This document shows, piece after piece, positions 45,992 through 56,130 of a stretch of DNA of 64,000 bases; position 1 is the first letter of the stretch; every line of letters starts with the position of its first letter. The translations under genes were made by a program, and so were the position numbers. A model generated the notes under the pieces. The model worked only from the letters and a program-made list of their open reading frames with translations, had not been told where the DNA came from and ran no database searches. The stretch lies in the NCBI GenBank assembly GCA_017560125.1, contig JAFYOS010000018.1, forward strand, positions 310,001-374,000. The letters are read 5' to 3'. This DNA comes from Bacteroidaceae bacterium (GTDB taxonomy: Bacteria > Bacteroidota > Bacteroidia > Bacteroidales > Bacteroidaceae).

Positions 45992-46029
45992 AATTACCCC
46001 CATGGCTAAAAAAGGCCATGGGGGTAATT
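45992..46029. terminator. Bidirectional hairpin between the thioesterase and RND genes
   Basis: AATTACCCCCATGGC (45992-46006) and its exact inverted complement (46015-46029) form a 15-bp stem with loop TAAAAAAG. The genes on either side converge. Confidence 0.8.
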
Positions 46030-46045
46030 GCTTGTTGTTCAATGC

Positions 46046-49000
46046 CTATTTTCGTCCGGCGCGCTCCTCCAACGTCTGCATCCATTCATACCAGTTAGGA
46101 ATATACAGTGTGGCAATCATGGTATTCAGGAACATGCCATAGACGACAGCCGTGCCAAGCGACAGGCGGCTCTCGGCGCCTGCGCCGTCGGCAAAGAGCA
46201 ACGGCATCACTCCGAAGACGAACGACAGCGAGGTCATCAATATGGGGCGCAGTCGTATGTGCCCTGCCTGATAGGCGCTCTCCCTGATGTCGTTGCCCGC
46301 CTTGCGGAAATCGCGGGCAAATTCCACTATCAGGATGCCGTTCTTTGCGCTCAACGCAACCAGCAGCACTATACCAATCTGCGTGTAGATGCTTATGGGC
46401 TGTCCCATCACCCAGCAGCCGAGCAGTGTGCCCAAAAGGGCTATCGGCACGCCCATGATGGCCGCCACCGGGCTGCTCCAGCTCTCGTATTGTGCGGCTA
46501 GCACCAGGTAGGCTACCACTAGTGCAAGCACCAGTATTACAATGGCCGAACCTCCGGCGCTCTTCTCCTGGTAGGCCACTCCCGTCCATTCGTACCCATA
46601 TTCGTTGCCAAGCTTTTCGTTGAACAGCGCCTCCATCTCCTCGATGGTTTCTCCCGTGCTGAAGCCCGCAGCGGGGTTGCACGTTATCGTTGCGCTGTTG
46701 AACATGTTATATCTGCCCAATTGGTCGATACCCAGCACCATTCCGCTGCTCATGAAGCTGCTGAAAGGCACCATCTCGCCGCGGTTATTGGCGAGGCTCA
46801 GCTTCATGACGCTGTCGATGAATTTCTGGCTGTTCTCGCCCGCCGCCATTCTCACCTGCCACACGCGGCCCAGCATCACGAAATCGTTTATATATGCGGC
46901 GCCCATGTAGTTGCTCAACGTCGAGAGCAACGAGCCTACATCCACGCCCATGCTGATGGCCTTTTCGCGGTTTATGTTCAGATAGTACTGTGGCACGTTG
47001 GCCTCGAAAGAACTGTTCATGGCTGCTATGGCGGGCTTCTCTCGGTATGCGGCCAGCAGTATGTCGATGGCCTGTTGCATGTCGGCTGTTCCCAATGCCA
47101 GCCTGTCCTCTATCTGCAACTGCATGCCGCCGGTGTTTCCCATGCCGGGAATTGCCGGTGGAACCATGGCGAAGCATTGCGCCTCGGCTATCGTGGCATA
47201 GGCCTCCCTGTTGAAGCGCGCCACAATGTCGCTTGCCGAGTGCCCCTTGCCCTTGCGCTCTTTCCAATCCTTCAGCACCACGAATACGCTCACCGCATTG
47301 CTCTGTTCGCCGTTGTTCATGATACTGAATCCGCTGATGCTGATGTTGCTCTTCACCTCGGGGTAGGATTGCAGTATCTCGTTTATCTTCATGGCGACCT
47401 CCTCGCTTCGTGTCAGCGACGACGCGGGTGGCAACTGCGCCGCTATTATCATGTAGCCCTCGTCCTCGTCGGGGATGAAGGTCGATGGCCACTTGATGAA
47501 CATCAGTATGGCTGCCACGCACATGGCGATGAATGTGGTTGCAGCTATCAGCGGCTTGCGCAACAGATAAGCGGCGCTATGGTCGAATGCCTGCTGCATG
47601 TAGTCGTATATCCTATCGAAAAAGCGGAATACGACGCCCTTTTTGCGGTTCTTGTCGGTGGGGCGCAGCAGTATGGCACACAGTGCGGGGGTTAGCGTGA
47701 GCGACACCATTCCGCTGAGCAGCGTCGAGGCTGCGATGGTCAGTGCAAACTGCTTGTATAGCTGTCCGGTGATGCCGCTTATCATGGTTGTGGGTATGAA
47801 AACTGCCATCATCACCAGCACCACGCCCACAATGGGGCTTGTTATCTCGGACATGGCCTTCTCGGTGGCCTCTTTGGGCGGTAGCCGCTCCCCGTCGAGG
47901 ATGCGCGTTACGTTCTCCACCACCACTATGGCGTCGTCCACCACTATGGCAATGGCAAGTATAAGGCCGAAGAGTGTCAGGGTGTTTATAGAGAAACCGA
48001 GCAGCTCCATCACCGCCAGCGTGCCTATGAGCGACACGGGGATTGTGAGGCAGGGGATGAGTGTGGCACGCCAATTTTGCAGGAATAGGAATATTACCAA
48101 TATCACAAGCAGCGTGGTCTCGAGCAGCGTGTAGAGCACCTCCTCGATAGAGCTTCGCACCACCTCGGTGGTGTCGAGCGTCGTTTGGTATTCCACTCCG
48201 GCGGGGAAATTTTGTGCGAGCTCTTCCATCTTGGCGCGTACAGCCTTCGATACATCGAGCGAATTGGAGCCGGGCAGCTGATATACGGCAAGCGCGGCGG
48301 TAGGGCGGCCATCCAGACGCGACGATGCCGAGTAGGTTTCGCTGCCTAGCTCGATGGTTGCTATCTCCTTGAGCCGTAGCATGGTGATGCCGTCGTTCTT
48401 GATGACGATGTTCCCGAATTCCTCTTTGCTCGAAAGGCGTCCCTGCACGTTGAGCGTGTACTGGAAATCGTTGTCGGCGCCCTTACCGTAGGTCTGTCCC
48501 ACATAGCCCGCCGATACGGCCATGTTTTGCTGTGTGATGGCTGTATAGACCTCCGAGGGTGTCACTCCGCGTATCCTCATCGTTTCGGGGTCGAGCCACA
48601 CGCGCATGGAGTAGTCGCCGGCGCCCATTATGTTCACGGCGCCCACGCCGGGGGTGCGGGTGAGCTGGTCGGTTATTTGCAGCTTGGCATAGTTCGACAG
48701 GTAGAGCTGATCGTATATGGAGTCGCCCGTTAGGGTAAGGAATAGCACTATGTTGGACGACTGCTTCTGCACGGTCACGCCCAGCTGTGTCACCTCGCTC
48801 GGCAGTGAGTTCATGGCTACGTTTACGCGGTTCTGTACGAGCACGGTTGCCATGTCGATGTCCGTTCCCACCTCGAATGTAACCGTCAGCTGGTATGTTC
48901 CTGCCGACGACGATGTGGAGCTCATGTATATCATGTTGTCAACGCCGTTCACCTGCTGCTCAATGGGTATTCCCACTGTCTGTGCAATGGTTTCGGCGTT

Positions 49001-49162
49001 GGCGCCGGGGTAGCTGGCGGTCACCTGTACGGTGGGTGGCGTTATCGAAGGGTATTGGTCTATGGGCAGTACAAAGAGGCATATGCCTCCGCCTATGAGC
49101 AACAGCAACGATAGCACGGTTGCGAATATAGGTCGTTCTATGAAAAATTTCGGGAAGTTCAT
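46046..49162 (-). CDS. RND efflux pump inner-membrane transporter (AcrB/HAE1 family)
   Basis: A 1038-residue proton-driven multidrug exporter. Two repeats of one plus five membrane helices flank two large periplasmic loops. The start is typical: [20 protein letters not shown]. The proton-relay aspartates lie in [18 protein letters not shown] in helix 4 (about residues 395-412). Length matches AcrB-like transporters. It is last in the minus-strand operon, 13 bases after the adaptor gene. Substrates cannot be told. Confidence 0.96.
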   Translation of the reverse strand: MNFPKFFIERPIFATVLSLLLLIGGGICLFVLPIDQYPSITPPTVQVTASYPGANAETIAQTVGIPIEQQVNGVDNMIYMSSTSSSAGTYQLTVTFEVGTDIDMATVLVQNRVNVAMNSLPSEVTQLGVTVQKQSSNIVLFLTLTGDSIYDQLYLSNYAKLQITDQLTRTPGVGAVNIMGAGDYSMRVWLDPETMRIRGVTPSEVYTAITQQNMAVSAGYVGQTYGKGADNDFQYTLNVQGRLSSKEEFGNIVIKNDGITMLRLKEIATIELGSETYSASSRLDGRPTAALAVYQLPGSNSLDVSKAVRAKMEELAQNFPAGVEYQTTLDTTEVVRSSIEEVLYTLLETTLLVILVIFLFLQNWRATLIPCLTIPVSLIGTLAVMELLGFSINTLTLFGLILAIAIVVDDAIVVVENVTRILDGERLPPKEATEKAMSEITSPIVGVVLVMMAVFIPTTMISGITGQLYKQFALTIAASTLLSGMVSLTLTPALCAILLRPTDKNRKKGVVFRFFDRIYDYMQQAFDHSAAYLLRKPLIAATTFIAMCVAAILMFIKWPSTFIPDEDEGYMIIAAQLPPASSLTRSEEVAMKINEILQSYPEVKSNISISGFSIMNNGEQSNAVSVFVVLKDWKERKGKGHSASDIVARFNREAYATIAEAQCFAMVPPAIPGMGNTGGMQLQIEDRLALGTADMQQAIDILLAAYREKPAIAAMNSSFEANVPQYYLNINREKAISMGVDVGSLLSTLSNYMGAAYINDFVMLGRVWQVRMAAGENSQKFIDSVMKLSLANNRGEMVPFSSFMSSGMVLGIDQLGRYNMFNSATITCNPAAGFSTGETIEEMEALFNEKLGNEYGYEWTGVAYQEKSAGGSAIVILVLALVVAYLVLAAQYESWSSPVAAIMGVPIALLGTLLGCWVMGQPISIYTQIGIVLLVALSAKNGILIVEFARDFRKAGNDIRESAYQAGHIRLRPILMTSLSFVFGVMPLLFADGAGAESRLSLGTAVVYGMFLNTMIATLYIPNWYEWMQTLEERAGRK

Positions 49163-49175
49163 ATGGCGTTCTATG

Positions 49176-50273
49176 CTATTTTTCCATGACGGGTGTAATC
49201 TTTATTCCGTTTCTCACTTTCACGAGTGCGCGCGTTACGTAGCGCTCGTTGCTGTCGAGCCCTTTGGTTACAAGGCGCATGGTGTCATCGACAATGTCGG
49301 CGGCCTCTATGTGGCGATATTCCACAATGTTCGAGTCGTTTACAACGTAAATGTATCGTCCCAACTGGTCGCTGCCTATCGCCGCATCCTTTATCAGTAT
49401 GCCGTCGCTTATGTTCTTGTATGGCAATACGACGCTGATGTATGCTCCGCTCTTCAGGAAGCCGTCGCTGTTGTCGAGCTGCGCCCTCACCTTGAGCGTT
49501 CCTGTGCCCAGGTCGATGTTGGGCGACAGGTAGTCCATCCTTGCCTTGCGACGGAAATATTTGTCGCCGCCCAAATTGAAGGTAATGTATTCATCCTGCG
49601 CCACTTTGCCCCTTTTTTGTCGTTGCAGCCACTCGTTGTCGGTGATGTCGAAATAGGAGTACATCGTGTCGTCCTTGTAGAGCGTGGCAAGGGTGACGGG
49701 CGACATGCTGCCGGCTATGTAGCTGCCCGAGGAGTATTCGCTCAGGCTGACAAGGCCGTTGTGCGGCGCCTTCACATAGCAGTAGTCGAGGTTGGTCCTG
49801 GCGTTGCTCAGCTGTGCTTCGGCGTCGTTGACGGCAGCCTTGCCGGTGGCAACGTTCGTTTCGGCCTGCAACAGGTCTATTTCGCTCACAGCATTGCGCT
49901 TTATGGCTGTTTTCATTCGTTCGTAATTGTTTTCGGCATATTTGAGCTTCGCTTTGGCGGTCTGCAAAGCCGCCTCGGCCTGCTTCACTGCATTGATGTA
50001 TTGCGTGGGCTCTATGATGAACAGTATGTCGCCTTTTTTTACCCTTTGTCCGGCGGTGTAGTACGAGCCCTGAAGCGTGCCGTTTACCCGCCCGACGATG
50101 GCTATTGTGGCGTCGGCGTCGAGGTAGCCCGGATACTCGCGGGTGAGCACTACATCCCTTGTTTCGGGGTAGGATACTTCTATTGGCAACGGTGCCGTTG
50201 CGATGCTTTTCTCTCTCTTGTCGCAAGCGCCTGTTATTGCCGCCACGACCAATATGAATGCAATTGTTCTCAT
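49176..50273 (-). CDS. RND efflux periplasmic adaptor (membrane fusion protein)
   Basis: A 365-residue lipoprotein (lipobox ITGAC) of the AcrA/MexA family, linking the transporter to the outer-membrane channel. Visible are the lipoyl-like half [27 protein letters not shown], the long alpha hairpin (about residues 110-165), and the closing lipoyl half [12 protein letters not shown]. It lies between the outer-membrane factor and transporter genes. Confidence 0.94.
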   Translation of the reverse strand: MRTIAFILVVAAITGACDKREKSIATAPLPIEVSYPETRDVVLTREYPGYLDADATIAIVGRVNGTLQGSYYTAGQRVKKGDILFIIEPTQYINAVKQAEAALQTAKAKLKYAENNYERMKTAIKRNAVSEIDLLQAETNVATGKAAVNDAEAQLSNARTNLDYCYVKAPHNGLVSLSEYSSGSYIAGSMSPVTLATLYKDDTMYSYFDITDNEWLQRQKRGKVAQDEYITFNLGGDKYFRRKARMDYLSPNIDLGTGTLKVRAQLDNSDGFLKSGAYISVVLPYKNISDGILIKDAAIGSDQLGRYIYVVNDSNIVEYRHIEAADIVDDTMRLVTKGLDSNERYVTRALVKVRNGIKITPVMEK

Positions 50274-50294
50274 ATTATTTTCTGTTATTTTTGT

Positions 50295-51683
50295 TTACCA
50301 ACCGCCTCCGAGGGCTTTGTATAGCTGCACGAGGGCTGTGAGCGAGTAGCCCTGCGTGCGTACAAGATTGTTCTGATAGCTCAACAGAGAACGTTGGGCA
50401 TCAAGCACATTCTGAAACGGGGTTAATCCCTGCTTGTAGAGCTCGAGCGATAGTGCGAGTGTCTCCTCGCCCTGTTTTACCGTCTCCTTTAGTGTGCCTA
50501 TCGTCAGTATAGCGTTCTTGTATAGTGTCATGGCGTTGTCAACCTCCTGAAGGGCGGTCAGTACGGTGTTGTTGAACTGGATGATGCTCTGCTCGAGCTC
50601 GGCCTTGGCTGCGTATGTGGCGCTCAGCTTGCTGCCACCGCTGAAGAGGTTCCACGTCATGGTGGGCGCTATCTCCCACGCCATGCTTTTTTCGCGCATC
50701 AGCTTGTTAAGATTATTCGCGGTGAACCCGATGGAGCCGTTCAGGTAGAACGATGGCAACCAATCGCGTTTCGTGGCGCCCAGCATCGAGGCCTTGGAAG
50801 CAATCGACAGCTCGGCCGCCCTGATGTCGGGGCGTCTTAGCAGCAGGTTGGCCGGCACGCCCACCGCCACGGCTTCCACATAGTCGGGTAGTGGGGCCTC
50901 CTTTTCCAGTTTGCTGTCTATCTGCCCGGGGTATAGCGCCAGCAGTACGCTGATGGCGTTTATGTATTGGTCTATATTTGATTGCATTGCGGGGATTGAC
51001 GAGAGCGTGCTGTAATATACCGACTTGGCCTGTGCGACGTCGAGCTTCGATACAAGGCCGCTCTCGTATCGCGTTTCGGTAATCTCCATAATCTCCTTCT
51101 GCGACATGGCGTTTTTGCGTAGAACGGCCATTTCGGCCTGGCATTCGCGCAGCGAGAAATAGTTGCTTGCCACTTCGGCACACAGGGTTAGCAGCACCGC
51201 TTTGTACTCCTCTTCGGTCGCCTGAAAATCTCTTTTTTGCGACAGCGCGCGTTTGAATAATTTACCAAAAATATCGACTTGCCAGTTCATTTCGAGCATG
51301 CTGCTGAAATAGCCGTACCACGCCTCGGCGTCGCCCGTTTGCGACAGGTTGCCGCTCGATTTTTCGCGCGTCCATCCGGCCGAGAGGTCGAGCGAGGGGA
51401 GTAGCGCGCTTTGTGCCGTGCGCCATCCCGCCTTGGCAATCCTGATGTTGGTGATGGCGGTCATTGCCGACAGGTTGCGTTCGGTGGCAATGGTTATGAG
51501 CGAGTCGAGCAGCGGGTCGTCGAACCGGCTCCACCAGAAGCTGTCGTCGGGTGGCGCTTGTATGAACATCTCATCGCCGCTCCATTCATGCGGAAGCGGC
51601 TCCATCAGGATGTCCCGTTTCTGCCCCGCGGCCTCGATGGCGACGAGGAACAGGAAAATAATAGTCGGTAAAAATTTTTTCAT
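50295..51683 (-). CDS. RND efflux outer-membrane factor (TolC/NodT family)
   Basis: A 462-residue outer-membrane channel subunit with a signal sequence (about 1-20). Typical segments are FDDPLLDSLITIATERNLS, ARTNIRIAKAGWRTAQSALLPSLDLSAGW-like repeats with two internal homologous helical halves, and PANLLLRRPDIRAAE. It is first in the operon, 22 bases before the adaptor gene. It lacks the lipid-attachment cysteine of many NodT members. Confidence 0.92.
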   Translation of the reverse strand: MKKFLPTIIFLFLVAIEAAGQKRDILMEPLPHEWSGDEMFIQAPPDDSFWWSRFDDPLLDSLITIATERNLSAMTAITNIRIAKAGWRTAQSALLPSLDLSAGWTREKSSGNLSQTGDAEAWYGYFSSMLEMNWQVDIFGKLFKRALSQKRDFQATEEEYKAVLLTLCAEVASNYFSLRECQAEMAVLRKNAMSQKEIMEITETRYESGLVSKLDVAQAKSVYYSTLSSIPAMQSNIDQYINAISVLLALYPGQIDSKLEKEAPLPDYVEAVAVGVPANLLLRRPDIRAAELSIASKASMLGATKRDWLPSFYLNGSIGFTANNLNKLMREKSMAWEIAPTMTWNLFSGGSKLSATYAAKAELEQSIIQFNNTVLTALQEVDNAMTLYKNAILTIGTLKETVKQGEETLALSLELYKQGLTPFQNVLDAQRSLLSYQNNLVRTQGYSLTALVQLYKALGGGW

Positions 51684-51692
51684 GGCTCCAGT

Positions 51693-51719
51693 GATTGTTT
51701 TCTGCTGTCTAAAACAATC
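51693..51719. promoter_or_regulatory. Inverted repeat upstream of the efflux operon
   Basis: GATTGTTTT (51693-51701) and AAAACAATC (51711-51719) are exact inverted complements with a 9-base spacer, about 10 bases upstream of the first efflux gene start. A second pair TTATCAC/GTGATAA lies at 51774-51809. They could be operators of a repressor or a leader hairpin; no regulator gene is adjacent. Confidence 0.5.
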
Positions 51720-51829
51720 TTGCGGGCTTTAGGTTTCGCGGTTGCTCTGTTTGCAGCTTTTTCGGTCGGGCGATTATCACAAAAAGCAGTTCATTATCGC
51801 GTGTGATAACTAATTTTTAATCGAGCTAC

Positions 51830-51861
51830 GTTGGCATTTATCCAAACTATTCTTAACTTTG
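51830..51861 (+). promoter_or_regulatory. Promoter of the etfBA-acyl-CoA dehydrogenase operon
   Basis: GTTG at 51830-51833 and TAACTTTG at 51854-51861 are spaced by 20 bases, close to the Bacteroides consensus, with the etfB ATG 18 bases downstream. Confidence 0.65.
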
Positions 51862-51879
51862 TGCTCTAATTTTACAGTT

Positions 51880-52752
51880 ATGGAATTAAACATCATTGTC
51901 TTGGCAAAGCAGGTTCCGGACACCCGTCAGGTGGGTCAGCAGGCTATGAACCCCGATGGCACGGTCAACCGTTCGGCGCTTCCCGCCATTTTCAATCCCG
52001 AGGATTTGAACGCGCTCGAACAGGCGCTCCTCATCAAGGATGCCAATCCCGGAAGCCGTGTAACCATCCTTACCATGGGCCCCGGTCGTGCAGCCGACAT
52101 CTTGCGCGAAGGCCTCTATCGTGGAGCCGATGCCGGTGTGCTGTTGAGCGACCGTGCATTTGCCGGTGCCGATACATTGGCCACTTCGTATGCCCTTACA
52201 ACTGCCATTCGAAAAATAGGTAAATTCGATATCATTCTCTGTGGTCGCCAGGCTATCGACGGCGACACAGCACAGGTGGGCCCGCAGGTTGCTCAGCAGC
52301 TCGGCTTGCCCCAAATTACATATACCCGTCGCATAGTGGAGCTCACTGGCGACAAAATAACCGTGGAACGTACAATAGAGAACGGCGTCGAGATAGTAGA
52401 GGCACCCTTGCCCCTTCTGCTCACCGTTGATGGCGCAGCAGCGCCCTGTCGTCCGCGTAACGCCTACAGATTGCTTCGTTTCCATCGCGCCGCTACTCCC
52501 ACCGAGCAGGCTGCCGAGGGCTTCCCCTATGCAGCGAAGGTGGCAGCCGACAGCGAGCTCACCCTGGGCGAGTGGAACCTTGCCGACGTTGGCGGCGATG
52601 CGTCGCGTTGCGGCCTTTCGGGCTCGCCCACCAAGGTGAAGAAGGTTGATAATGTTATTTTTCAGGCAAAAGAGAGCAAACGCTACACAGCCGACGACGA
52701 GCAGATTAAAGAGCTTATCGGCGAACTGCTTGCCAATCACACAATAGGATAA
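51880..52752 (+). CDS. etfB: Electron transfer flavoprotein, beta subunit
   Basis: A 290-residue subunit that binds AMP and, with EtfA, carries electrons from acyl-CoA dehydrogenases. The start MELNIIVLAKQVPDT and the later LCGRQAIDGDTAQVGPQVAQ and PLPLLLTVDGA match the family. The ATG at 51880 is chosen because the promoter lies directly upstream. It leads an operon with etfA and an acyl-CoA dehydrogenase; the gene for EtfA follows after 5 bases. Confidence 0.94.
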   Translation: MELNIIVLAKQVPDTRQVGQQAMNPDGTVNRSALPAIFNPEDLNALEQALLIKDANPGSRVTILTMGPGRAADILREGLYRGADAGVLLSDRAFAGADTLATSYALTTAIRKIGKFDIILCGRQAIDGDTAQVGPQVAQQLGLPQITYTRRIVELTGDKITVERTIENGVEIVEAPLPLLLTVDGAAAPCRPRNAYRLLRFHRAATPTEQAAEGFPYAAKVAADSELTLGEWNLADVGGDASRCGLSGSPTKVKKVDNVIFQAKESKRYTADDEQIKELIGELLANHTIG

Positions 52753-52757
52753 TTACT

Positions 52758-53777
52758 ATGAACAATATATTGGTTTATTGCGAACTCGATGGCACTCGCG
52801 TGGTCGATGTCAGCCTCGAGCTGTTGAGTAAAGGACGCGAGCTTGCCGACACCCTTGGCGTAGCGCTCGAAGCAGTTGCACTCGGCGCCAACCTTGCCTC
52901 GGTGGCTTCTCAGGTGTTCCCCTACGGTGTAGATAAATTGCACCTGTTCGATGACGAGCGTCTGTCGCCCTACACGACATTGCCCCATGCTTCGGCGCTT
53001 GTGAAATTCATTGGCGAGGAGCAACCACAGATATTCCTTCTCGGTGCGACGGTAATCGGTCGCGATCTTGGCCCCCGCGTTTCATCGGCGTTGGGCAGCG
53101 GACTCACAGCCGACTGCACATCGCTCGAGATAGGCGATTACGAGGACAAGAAAAAGGGCGAAACGATAAGTAACCTCCTCTACCAGATACGTCCTGCCTT
53201 CGGTGGAAATATCGTGGCAACCATTGTGAATCCCTACAACCGCCCGCAGATGGCAACCGTTCGCGAGGGCGTGATGCCTCTCAAGCGTGTTCGCCCCGAC
53301 GACTATGTGGGCGAGGTGGTGAACCACACCGTTGCCGACTATGTGAACGAGGCCGATTTTGTGGTGCGCATCCTTGAGCGCCACTTGCAGAAGGCCGAGA
53401 ATAATCTGAAATCGGCTCCTATCGTCGTTGCCGGCGGTTACGGAATGGGCAGCAAAGAGAATTTCGACATGCTCTTCACTCTTGCCCACGAACTGCACGG
53501 CGAGGTGGGTGCTACCCGCGCTGCTGTGGATGCAGGTTTCACCACACACGACCGTCAGATAGGTCAGACAGGCCTTACGGTGCGTCCCAAGGTCTATTTC
53601 GCTTGTGGCATTTCGGGCCAGGTGCAGCACATTGCCGGCATGCAGGATAGCGGAATCATCATTTCCATCAACAGCGACCCCGATGCGCCTATCAACGCCA
53701 TTGCCGACTATGTGATAACAGGCAAGGTCGAAGAGGTCATCCCCAAACTAATCACTCAATACCAGAAGAAGTCATGA
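52758..53777 (+). CDS. etfA: Electron transfer flavoprotein, alpha subunit
   Basis: A 339-residue FAD-binding subunit. The C-terminal FAD domain shows VVAGGYGMGSKENFDML, then the DRQIGQTGLTVRPKVYFACG and GISGQVQHIAGMQDS-type motifs and a NSDPDAPI end. The N-terminal half resembles EtfB. Its stop overlaps the next start (ATGA). Confidence 0.95.
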   Translation: MNNILVYCELDGTRVVDVSLELLSKGRELADTLGVALEAVALGANLASVASQVFPYGVDKLHLFDDERLSPYTTLPHASALVKFIGEEQPQIFLLGATVIGRDLGPRVSSALGSGLTADCTSLEIGDYEDKKKGETISNLLYQIRPAFGGNIVATIVNPYNRPQMATVREGVMPLKRVRPDDYVGEVVNHTVADYVNEADFVVRILERHLQKAENNLKSAPIVVAGGYGMGSKENFDMLFTLAHELHGEVGATRAAVDAGFTTHDRQIGQTGLTVRPKVYFACGISGQVQHIAGMQDSGIIISINSDPDAPINAIADYVITGKVEEVIPKLITQYQKKS

Positions 53778-55477
53778 ATTACTATACCGACAATCCGGTG
53801 CTGAAGCACTATTTGAGCCATCCTCTTTTTCGCCGCATTGTGGAGATAAGAGAGAAGAATTTTGCCGAGGCCGATAAATATGACTATGCCCCTATGAATT
53901 TCGAAGAGGCTGTGGCCGGCTACGAGCAGGTGCTTGCACTTGTGGGCGAGCTTTGTGCCGAGGTGGTGGCTCCCAACGCAGCCACTGTCGATAGCACAGG
54001 GCCTACGCTTGCCGAGGGTAGAGTGGCTTACGCCCCTGCCAGCGAGAAGAATATGGAACTGTTCCGCCAGGCTGGTCTTATGGGCATATCTCTGCCCCGT
54101 CAGTATGGCGGCTTGAATTTTCCTACAACGGTGTTCACCCTGCTCGAGGATATTGTAGCCCGTGCCGATGCCGGCTTTGGCAACCTGTGGGGCTTGCAGG
54201 AGTGTGCCGAGACCATAAATTCGTTCGGCACCGAGGAGCAGCGCCAGCGCTATCTTCCCCGCATTGCGTCGGGCGAAACGATGTCGATGGACCTCACCGA
54301 GCCCGATGCGGGAAGCGACCTTCAGAGCGTGCGCCTGAAGGCAACCTACAACGAGGCCGACGGTCGTTGGTATCTGAATGGCGTGAAGCGCTTCATCACC
54401 AACGGCGACGCCGATATACACCTGGTGCTTGCACGTAGCGAGGAGGGTAGCAGCGATGGTCGTGGCCTTTCGCTCTTCATCTACGACAAGCGCAATGGCG
54501 GTGTTTACACACGTCGCATCGAAGAGAAGATGGGTATTCACGGTTCGCCCACCTGCGAGCTTGTCTATAACAACGCTCCCGCCGAATTGTGCGGCAGCCG
54601 CAAGATGGGCCTCATAAAATATGTGATGGCGCTCATGAACAGCGCCCGTATAGGTATTGCTACACAGAGCGTGGGCCTCTCCGAGGCAGCATATAGCGAG
54701 GCACGCAGTTATGCCGCCGACCGCAAGCAGTTCGGACGCGCCATAGAGAATTTCCCTCCCGTATATGAGATGCTTGGCGAGATGAAGGCTCGCCTCGATG
54801 CTTCGCGCAGTCTGCTTTACGAAACAGCGCGTAACGTGGATATGACCGCCTGCTTCGAGATTATTGCCCGCGAGCGCACCCTCACCCCCGAGGAGCGCCA
54901 GGAGGCGAAGGCCTTCTCGCGTGCGGCCGACGCCCTAACCCCCATCGTTAAGGGTATGGGTAGTGAGTTCAGCAACCGCAACGCCTACGATTCGGTGCAG
55001 GTGCATGGCGGTTCGGGCTATATGAAGGACTACGCTTGCGAGCGCCTCTATCGCGATGCACGCATCACCAGCATCTACGAGGGTACCACGCAGTTGCAGG
55101 TGGTTGCCGCCATACGCTACGCTACCAACGGCTTCTATTCAACCATGATAGACGAGTATCTCGCTCGCGAGGTGTCGCCGGCAATGGCTCCCCTGCGCGA
55201 CAGAATAGCCCGCATGGCCGAGGTCTATCGTTCGGCGGTGGCACGCGCTCAATCGTTCGGCTGCCAGGAGACCAACGATTTCTTGTCGCGCCGCATATAC
55301 GAAATGGCATCCTATTGCGTGATGTCGGCACTGCTCATGCTCGATGCATCGGCCAACGAAGAGCTCTTCGCTGCGTCGGCACGTCGTTTCACCGCAATGA
55401 GCGAGGCTATTGTGGCTTCACACGCTACATTCATCGAAAACTACACACCGGAAATGCTTGCCGATTACAAAAAGTGA
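53774..55477 (+). CDS. Acyl-CoA dehydrogenase
   Basis: A 567-residue flavoenzyme, longer than the typical 380 residues because of a C-terminal extension (from about residue 450). Visible motifs are TEPDAGSDLQ, GIHGSPTCEL, RKQFGRAI and YEGTTQLQ, whose glutamate E436 matches the catalytic base. It oxidises an acyl-CoA and passes electrons to EtfAB; the substrate is unknown. The start overlaps the etfA stop, and an FKBP gene follows after 59 bases. Confidence 0.92.
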   Translation: MNYYTDNPVLKHYLSHPLFRRIVEIREKNFAEADKYDYAPMNFEEAVAGYEQVLALVGELCAEVVAPNAATVDSTGPTLAEGRVAYAPASEKNMELFRQAGLMGISLPRQYGGLNFPTTVFTLLEDIVARADAGFGNLWGLQECAETINSFGTEEQRQRYLPRIASGETMSMDLTEPDAGSDLQSVRLKATYNEADGRWYLNGVKRFITNGDADIHLVLARSEEGSSDGRGLSLFIYDKRNGGVYTRRIEEKMGIHGSPTCELVYNNAPAELCGSRKMGLIKYVMALMNSARIGIATQSVGLSEAAYSEARSYAADRKQFGRAIENFPPVYEMLGEMKARLDASRSLLYETARNVDMTACFEIIARERTLTPEERQEAKAFSRAADALTPIVKGMGSEFSNRNAYDSVQVHGGSGYMKDYACERLYRDARITSIYEGTTQLQVVAAIRYATNGFYSTMIDEYLAREVSPAMAPLRDRIARMAEVYRSAVARAQSFGCQETNDFLSRRIYEMASYCVMSALLMLDASANEELFAASARRFTAMSEAIVASHATFIENYTPEMLADYKK

Positions 55478-55536
55478 GCATCCGGCCCAATAATACAGAA
55501 TACAGATTAACAAATAAATAAAAACAGCTTGTAATT

Positions 55537-56115
55537 ATGGAAACAAAGCATCAGTTTCTCCGTGTGGCATACGAACTTGTATCACATCGCGACGGCATCG
55601 CCGAAGAGATAGAGAAGGCTACACGCGAACAACCCTTCAGCTTCATCACCGGTTTCAATTTCACACTCGATACATTCGAGAACAACCTGAAAGAGCTCAA
55701 GAAGGGCGACAATTTCGATTTTGTAATTCCCTCGGCCGAGGCTTACGGTGACTACGATCCCGACCACGTACAGGATTTCGACCGCGAGGTGTTTACCATC
55801 GACGGCAAATTCGATTCGACACACATATTCAACGGTAACATCGTAGAGATGTTGCGCAGCGACGGCTCGCCCATCCTCGGTACAGTGAAGGAGGTAACCC
55901 CCATGAAGGTGGTTATGGATTTCAACCATCCTTTGGCCGGTTGCGACCTTCAGTTCGTGGGTACAGTGGTTGAATCGCGTCCTGCTACAGAAAAAGAGAT
56001 CAATAAATTTCTCGATTCACTGAAGCCCAGCGGATGCAACTGTGGTTGCAGCGGTTGTGGCGGTGGCAGTTGCGGCGATGGCTGCGGTGATAGCGGCTGC
56101 GGCGGTTGTCATTGA
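55537..56115 (+). CDS. SlyD-like FKBP peptidyl-prolyl isomerase with cysteine-rich tail
   Basis: A 192-residue prolyl isomerase and chaperone. The FKBP part (about 1-70 and 120-150) flanks an IF-type chaperone insert, as in SlyD, with AYGDYDPDHVQDFDRE and VMDFNHPLAGCDLQF. The last 28 residues hold eight cysteines and end in histidine (CNCGCSGCGGGSC, then CGDSGCGGCH), a tail likely to bind nickel or zinc, whereas E. coli SlyD uses a histidine-rich tail. It lies 15 bases before aroC. Confidence 0.93.
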   Translation: METKHQFLRVAYELVSHRDGIAEEIEKATREQPFSFITGFNFTLDTFENNLKELKKGDNFDFVIPSAEAYGDYDPDHVQDFDREVFTIDGKFDSTHIFNGNIVEMLRSDGSPILGTVKEVTPMKVVMDFNHPLAGCDLQFVGTVVESRPATEKEINKFLDSLKPSGCNCGCSGCGGGSCGDGCGDSGCGGCH

Positions 56116-56130
56116 TAATCTGTCGATTAG

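Noticed and set aside
49032..50324. 430-codon plus-strand open frame antisense to the efflux adaptor
   Set aside because: It is a long shadow frame in GC-rich coding sequence. The minus-strand protein has a full membrane-fusion-protein architecture and a lipobox.
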